Positions 10,201-10,604 of a DNA stretch of 10,604 nt are shown here, one piece after another (position 1 is the first letter of the stretch; every line of letters begins with the position of its first letter). Source of the stretch: Ichthyophonus hoferi (Eukaryota; Opisthokonta; Ichthyosporea; Ichthyophonida; Ichthyophonidae); the NCBI GenBank assembly GCA_002751075.1, contig NAOQ01000661.1:2536-13139 (forward strand). Direction: 5' to 3'. The notes under the pieces are model-generated. The model made no database searches and had not been told where the DNA came from. It was given only the letters and a program-made list of their open reading frames with translations. Made by a program: the position numbers and the translations under genes.

Positions 10201-10418
10201 ATCACTCTGTTGCTGCATCTTTACAGCCATCACGTGCTGAAGGGCTTGGTCATCAGGAATAGCCTAATTGGATCATATTTACCTGTTAGTTTTGTGCAAG
10301 CTGGGTGAGAGCCAATAGTTTTTCGCGACGATATAAATACATCACTAGTTTCATCAAGGTATCATAATGATATGGTTCAGAATAAAACGTTCTTTGTAGG
10401 TCCCTCCTTGGCACTGGC
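670..10418 (-). CDS. VPS50: VPS50 (syndetin), partial multi-exon gene, 18 firm exons plus 1 tentative
   Basis: VPS50 is a coiled-coil-rich tethering subunit. With VPS51, VPS52 and VPS53 it forms the EARP complex on recycling endosomes, where it replaces the VPS54 of GARP; this is established for animals. Exons in transcript order are 10346-10418, 10143-10263, 9677-9765, 9436-9516, 8967-9131, 8671-8726, 8192-8357, 7619-7664, 6881-6972, 6220-6284, 5132-5276, 4317-4448, 3743-3881, 3244-3365, 2511-2572, 2066-2193, 1343-1472, 879-993 and, tentatively, 670-743. They sum to about 2001 bases with one open frame. The order of recognised blocks follows human VPS50 from about residue 60 to about residue 700. 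The N-terminal Vps54_N-like helical region lies between 10418 and about 3743, then an acidic linker, then the start of the C-terminal syndetin domain at 2193. The linker looks about 20-25 residues shorter than the human one. Start and stop codons are outside the window. Confidence 0.93.
879..993 (-). CDS. VPS50: VPS50 exon 18 in window
   Basis: One base plus 38 codons. VSDKLRGLLMRLRGNING matches human SSSRLRTTLNRIQESLID. The end (WTRPMPSYAGST) is in the variable part. The acceptor is CATGGCAG with a strong upstream pyrimidine tract, and the donor is GTATGT. The open frame continues beyond both splice sites, but that extension is intron. Confidence 0.92.
994..1342 (-). other. VPS50 intron (349 bases)
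   Basis: Holds a long sense-strand pyrimidine tract (GA-rich on the + strand, about 1003-1067) just upstream of the acceptor, and a second block at 1256-1274. No other gene-like content seen. Confidence 0.85.
1343..1472 (-). CDS. VPS50: VPS50 exon 17 in window
   Basis: Two bases, 42 codons and two bases. The start, ILAGLSQLVECYLTAVLSFF, matches human [20 protein letters not shown]. It then runs into a variable stretch ending SNNYVPSR. The acceptor is CTCCACAG and the donor a consensus GTAAGT. The junction with the next exon gives Leu. Confidence 0.93.
1536..1556. repeat. (AT)n microsatellite
   Basis: About ten uninterrupted AT units, inside an intron. Confidence 0.95.
1848..2045. promoter_or_regulatory. 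Possible regulatory cluster in intron
   Basis: Within 200 bases there are CCAAT at 1851, overlapping GTGCAC and CACGTG palindromes (1877-1885), two copies of TGACATCA (1929-1936 and 1992-1999), the perfect palindrome ATTGGCCAAT (2017-2026) and the 12-base palindrome GTGTAGCTACAC (2029-2040). Such sites resemble E-box, CRE-like and CCAAT-box elements. Whether they act as an enhancer or internal promoter cannot be told from sequence alone. Confidence 0.22.
2066..2193 (-). CDS. VPS50: VPS50 exon 16 in window, start of C-terminal syndetin domain
   Basis: One base, 42 codons and one base. PPVLTTTTLNLLRYTGLYIQ followed by MMELL matches human [20 protein letters not shown] followed by MMNIL. This is a very clear match that marks the beginning of the C-terminal domain. 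The acceptor is CTTTCAG and the donor GTAAGC. Confidence 0.95.
2194..2510 (-). other. VPS50 intron (317 bases)
   Basis: AT-rich with a few CCAAT-type motifs (for example 2490). Nothing else seen. Confidence 0.85.
2511..2572 (-). CDS. VPS50: VPS50 exon 15 in window, acidic linker
   Basis: Twenty codons plus two bases: ACSSDKDDDQPDGDMGQPAS. It corresponds to the acidic, disordered human linker (DSDSDVPEE region). Function is likely limited to connecting the N-terminal and C-terminal halves. The acceptor is CATTCAG and the donor a consensus GTAAGT. The final AT joins G of the next exon to give Met. Confidence 0.88.
2573..3243 (-). other. VPS50 intron (671 bases)
   Basis: Holds the long CT repeat at 2805-2879 and AT-rich sequence. 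No coding signal was seen on either strand. Confidence 0.85.
2805..2879. repeat. (CT)n microsatellite
   Basis: Pure TC units from 2805 to 2847, then an imperfect CT-rich continuation to 2879. On the transcribed strand this is a GA repeat, opposite to the other purine/pyrimidine blocks of the window, which are pyrimidine-rich on the transcribed strand. Confidence 0.97.
3244..3365 (-). CDS. VPS50: VPS50 exon 14 in window, GTNPF motif
   Basis: Two bases plus 40 codons. AAAIECFHKGTNPFYLQPRG matches human [20 protein letters not shown]. This short conserved island lies inside an otherwise poorly conserved linker. The acceptor is GTCACAG, which overlaps a perfect TGACGTCA palindrome, and the donor is GTAGGA. 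Confidence 0.93.
3366..3742 (-). other. VPS50 intron (377 bases)
   Basis: A TGACGTCA at 3369-3376 overlaps the acceptor region of exon 14. ATTGG (3411-3415) and TGACGTGG (3417-3424) follow nearby. The remainder is AT-rich without coding signal. Confidence 0.85.
3743..3881 (-). CDS. VPS50: VPS50 exon 13 in window, W-x-x-CPV block
   Basis: Forty-six codons plus one base. MRVMLEAEGWQPCPVVVGFS matches human [20 protein letters not shown] closely. It then passes through SLYSLKECAFMRRD into a Ser-rich end that opens the variable linker. The acceptor is CTTGTAG and the donor GTGAGC. Confidence 0.95.
3882..4316 (-). other. VPS50 intron (435 bases)
   Basis: Contains a GA-rich block on the + strand (3927-3960) and a TATGTG repeat (4261-4292). 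A 71-codon + strand frame at 3963-4178 with one hydrophobic stretch is considered chance. Confidence 0.82.
4261..4292. repeat. (TATGTG)n microsatellite
   Basis: About five hexamer units, 24 bases downstream (in the transcript) of the exon 12 donor. Confidence 0.93.
4317..4448 (-). CDS. VPS50: VPS50 exon 12 in window
   Basis: Forty-four codons, phase 0 at both ends. ILILLDRLLAYGELYSGAKG matches human [20 protein letters not shown]. The exon ends FFSAFHRAKME, matching YFKNYHRTRLDE. The donor is GTGGGT. The acceptor AG (4449-4450) sits directly against a long TATACA-type repeat with no ordinary pyrimidine tract. Confidence 0.94.
4449..5131 (-). other. VPS50 intron (683 bases)
   Basis: The end nearest exon 12 is a degenerate TATACA-type repeat. 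The rest is AT-rich with CCAAT motifs at 4791 and 4985. Minus-strand frames extending left from exon 11 are read-through of that exon into the intron. Confidence 0.85.
4452..4575. repeat. Degenerate TATGTA/AAGTAT repeat
   Basis: Hexamer units of the type TATGTA, with variants AAGTAT and AGGTAT, run almost to the acceptor of exon 12. The array is imperfect and so probably old. Confidence 0.93.
5132..5276 (-). CDS. VPS50: VPS50 exon 11 in window, IWQ block
   Basis: One base plus 48 codons. LDMIKEGRRAIWQQAQTVLT matches human [20 protein letters not shown], and the end CYTIDDFLQ matches the KYDDFIFVL region. The acceptor is CTATACAG and the donor GTAGGT. The coding sequence happens to contain the palindrome TGACGTCA at 5198-5205. 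Confidence 0.95.
5395..5400 (-). terminator. AATAAA polyadenylation-type hexamer
   Basis: Minus-strand AATAAA, 105 bases beyond the candidate stop at 5505. Canonical hexamers are common by chance in AT-rich DNA, so it counts only together with the candidate last exon. Confidence 0.25.
5505..5583 (-). CDS. Candidate alternative last exon, or last exon of a nested gene
   Basis: It lies inside the 943-base intron between VPS50 exons 10 and 11. On the minus strand TTTATCTATACAG is followed by one base, 25 codons (YYLANRKLLKTQFKLGEEVH, then VEDLP) and a TAG. Base composition is GC-richer than the surrounding intron, as for the true exons. An AATAAA follows 105 bases after the stop. The one-base start accepts the phase-2 donor of exon 10, so splicing would give a VPS50 cut short before the IWQ block. 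I do not recognise the peptide. It could instead belong to a nested gene or be chance. Confidence 0.33.
6145..6168 (-). CDS. VPS50: Candidate 24-base microexon of VPS50
   Basis: A GC-rich island inside the large intron. Read on the minus strand, GAAG precedes a 24-base segment that ends with TCG at a consensus GTAGGT donor. It would start and end in phase 2, so it could be included between exons 10 and 11 without breaking frame, adding CYGSVTPF. A pyrimidine tract lies just upstream, but the intron from exon 10 would be only 51 bases. The same bases also read as ATG plus nine codons (MKLRVSDAIS) up to the same donor, a possible first exon of a nested gene. Confidence 0.2.
6220..6284 (-). CDS. 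VPS50: VPS50 exon 10 in window, variable acidic stretch
   Basis: Twenty-one codons plus two bases: VADTANDCNMESEPAEAIDP then V and a split codon. It corresponds to the low-complexity human stretch EDTASASEGSNMIGTEE. The acceptor is CTATGCAG. The donor GTATGT at 6219 was preferred over GTATGG five bases earlier because it gives phase 2 and a Trp codon on joining 5276. A single CT-rich tract follows the donor. Confidence 0.82.
6285..6880 (-). other. VPS50 intron (596 bases)
   Basis: AT-rich, with an A-run near 6526-6535 and CCAAT motifs near 6718 and 6870. The + strand frames here show no protein features and start inside the antisense of exon 10. Confidence 0.85.
6881..6972 (-). CDS. VPS50: VPS50 exon 9 in window
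   Basis: Two bases plus 30 codons, including KECYIPTLRSLCRGL. This matches human DSYIPCLADLCKAL. The acceptor is TTTTTCCACAG and the donor GTATTG. A competing frame is also open here (FMPYHAQ...), but only this one keeps phase and shows the YIP-x-L-x-x-LC pattern. Confidence 0.92.
6973..7618 (-). other. VPS50 intron (646 bases)
   Basis: AT-rich, with several CCAAT/ATTGG motifs (7070, 7096, 7170, 7515) and a short pyrimidine block on the transcribed strand at 7012-7022. No coding signal was seen. Confidence 0.85.
7619..7664 (-). CDS. VPS50: VPS50 exon 8 in window (46 bases)
   Basis: A small exon of 15 codons plus one base, TVGTLSYKECCRRLY. It matches human KLQYKDLCTHVT at the YK[DE]-x-C positions. 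The acceptor has a good pyrimidine run (CTTCTCTTTAG) and the donor is a consensus GTAAGT. The last T joins CG of the next exon to give Ser. Its length and phases are what the neighbours need. Confidence 0.87.
7665..8191 (-). other. VPS50 intron (527 bases)
   Basis: Contains a small inverted repeat (AATTACA at 7844-7850 with TGTAATT at 7859-7865) and, near exon 7, a GA-rich + strand block with three copies of a ten-base unit (8151-8180). Open minus-strand frames are AT-rich and featureless. Confidence 0.85.
8151..8180. repeat. Ten-base tandem repeat, three copies
   Basis: Two exact copies of GAGAGATAAT followed by one diverged copy, 12 bases past the exon 7 donor. Confidence 0.9.
8192..8357 (-). 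CDS. VPS50: VPS50 exon 7 in window, QAYRLL block
   Basis: One base plus 55 codons. The stretch EFDKDQYLSLLQAYRLLDDS matches human [20 protein letters not shown], the single most recognisable VPS50 signature here. It continues through a helical stretch to GALREGVCPSS. The acceptor is CCTCAG and the donor GTAATT. Confidence 0.95.
8358..8670 (-). other. VPS50 intron (313 bases)
   Basis: Contains an (AT)n run at 8581-8600. Nothing else seen. Confidence 0.85.
8581..8600. repeat. (AT)n microsatellite
   Basis: Ten AT units, intronic. Confidence 0.95.
8671..8726 (-). CDS. VPS50: VPS50 exon 6 in window
   Basis: Eighteen codons plus two bases, reading RIKIEIEDSLVMMQELLC. This is the counterpart of human DTLEQIEEQLDVALSKIC. 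The acceptor is CTACAG and the donor GTAATA. The final AG joins A of the next exon to give Arg. Confidence 0.9.
8751..8883. repeat. 52-base tandem repeat, about 2.5 copies
   Basis: Units begin at 8751, 8803 and 8855 (the last partial), each opening AGTTAATAAA or a near copy and containing CTTATAAAAGTGTACTACC. The copies differ at only a few bases, so the duplication looks recent. The repeat lies in the intron between exons 5 and 6. Confidence 0.95.
8967..9131 (-). CDS. VPS50: VPS50 exon 5 in window
   Basis: Fifty-five codons in phase 0 at both ends. It opens TINQLRSLYSKC and contains VEKLVAEGDYANALIGC. The latter matches human LSEMLEEEDYPGAIQLC with no gap from the previous exon, which fixes the acceptor at TACAG rather than at the later AG. 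The donor is GTAAAG. The end, MNDLDKRYN, matches human ISELNSKLQ. Confidence 0.95.
9132..9435 (-). other. VPS50 intron (304 bases)
   Basis: Contains a TATG/TA-rich repeat stretch (9349-9417) near the exon 4 donor and a pyrimidine tract on the transcribed strand upstream of the exon 5 acceptor (9149-9168). A short frame near 9250-9310 was considered as an exon and rejected. Confidence 0.85.
9349..9417. repeat. TATG/TA-rich simple repeat
   Basis: Interrupted TATG and TA units, intronic. Confidence 0.9.
9436..9516 (-). CDS. VPS50: VPS50 exon 4 in window
   Basis: Exactly 27 codons in phase 0, ending IIAKDRRRKTMLELLK. This lines up with human LLANQRKRQLLIGLLK. The acceptor is CATAG and the donor GTAATA. 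The reading frame stays open for about 100 bases past the donor into AT-rich repeat, which is intron and not coding. Confidence 0.93.
9677..9765 (-). CDS. VPS50: VPS50 exon 3 in window, IC-x-NGRR block
   Basis: Two bases that finish a split Val codon plus 29 codons. The frame reads QKVAELNQELELALVICKNG and continues with RRSLVK. This matches the strongly conserved human block around AAVICTNGRRHL, one of the clearest identifiers of the family. The acceptor is ACAG and the donor GTTTGT. Confidence 0.93.
9896..9950. repeat. (TATATG)n then TG-rich repeat
   Basis: About four hexamer units, then GTGTGTGCATGTG-type sequence. Confidence 0.9.
10018..10037. repeat. (TA)n microsatellite
   Basis: Ten TA units, intronic. 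Confidence 0.95.
10143..10263 (-). CDS. VPS50: VPS50 exon 2 in window, N-terminal helical region
   Basis: Forty codons plus one base, beginning AIPDDQALQHVMAVK and ending in a His-rich stretch. The amphipathic helix pattern (QQQSDLEAVVRVLSEVV) aligns with the human stretch LKQQQAAVSKKVADLIL. The acceptor is CCAATTAG and the donor GTGCGT. The last G joins TG of the next exon to give Val, so phase 1 is kept. Confidence 0.85.
10346..10418 (-). CDS. VPS50: VPS50 exon 1 in window (N-terminal, partial gene)
   Basis: The exon reads RTFYSEPYHYDTLMKL at its end. I align this with the human stretch VYFSVDSFDIVKYELEKL. The acceptor is taken as AGCAG before 10418, leaving one base that completes a split codon; other AGs nearby make this edge approximate. 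The donor is GTGATG at 10345, weak but the only GT that keeps phase with the next exon. The frame is closed upstream by a TAA with no in-frame ATG, so this is an internal exon and the start codon lies beyond the right edge. Confidence 0.65.
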
Positions 10419-10529
10419 CTGCTAATGGTTGCATCTATTTATGTGGTAGCTATGGCGTGGGCCAATGACTATCGTATTTATCTAGATATAGTCACAATGT
10501 GCACTGGCATATAATGCATGTAATATAAT

Positions 10530-10546
10530 ATATGTATGTATGTATG

Positions 10547-10578
<32 letters not shown>

Positions 10579-10604
10579 TGTATATGTATGTATGTATGTA
10601 TGTA
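10530..10604. repeat. (TATG)n microsatellite at window edge
   Basis: About eighteen tetranucleotide units with two TATATG interruptions. It is cut by the window end, so the true length is unknown. It presumably lies in the VPS50 intron upstream of the first exon seen here. Confidence 0.97.

Noticed and set aside
10264-10282. A 19-base intron using the GTAAAT donor
   Set aside because: Too short to be spliced, and the reading frame before it ends in a stop; the GTGATG donor gives an 82-base intron in phase.
1-10604. tRNA, rRNA, CRISPR array, intact transposon or viral element
   Set aside because: No cloverleaf, rRNA core motif, spaced direct-repeat array, transposase frame or long terminal repeats could be seen on either strand.

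Overview
The window is eukaryotic, intron-rich DNA, about 62% A+T by eye, and it carries one large split gene on the minus strand. Read right to left, 18 well-supported exons plus one tentative exon join in a single frame with GT...AG introns of 82 to 943 bases. Together they encode about 667 residues of VPS50 (syndetin, formerly CCDC132), the subunit that makes the endosome-associated recycling protein (EARP) complex distinct from GARP. Both ends are missing. The first roughly 50 residues should lie beyond the right edge. The last third of the protein (most of the C-terminal syndetin domain) should lie beyond the left edge.

Identification rests on the order of conserved blocks that I recognise from memory of animal VPS50. 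These are an IC-x-NGRR block (9677-9765), an RRRK...LLK block, an EGDYANAL block matching human EEDYPGAI, the block LLQAYRLL (8192-8357), IWQ (5132-5276), a WxxCPV block (3743-3881), GTNPF (3244-3365), an acidic linker (2511-2572) and TTTTLNLLR...IQMMELL (2066-2193). Every exon junction keeps phase, including nine split codons among the firm exons, which is strong evidence that the model is right.

The organism is an animal outside the well-known models. Moderate divergence from human VPS50, short AT-rich introns and many microsatellites would suit a sponge such as Amphimedon, but this is an inference and not a proof.

Layout along the + strand: 1-669 non-coding tail (distal intron); 670-993 two exons; 1343-2572 three exons with a palindrome- and CCAAT-rich intron; 2573-3243 intron with a long CT repeat; 3244-4448 three exons; 4449-6284 exons 5132-5276 and 6220-6284 around a 943-base intron with signs of an alternative last exon; 6285-8191 two small exons in long introns; 8192-9765 five closely spaced exons with a 52-base tandem repeat; 9766-10418 two exons; 10419-10604 a tetranucleotide repeat at the edge.

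No RNA gene, CRISPR array or intact mobile element was seen. The most interesting unexplained items are a candidate alternative 3' terminal exon with its own AATAAA (5395-5583) and a candidate 24-base microexon (6145-6168), both inside the largest intron. Sense-strand pyrimidine blocks beside many exons and a high density of CCAAT/ATTGG motifs in the introns are also worth a look.
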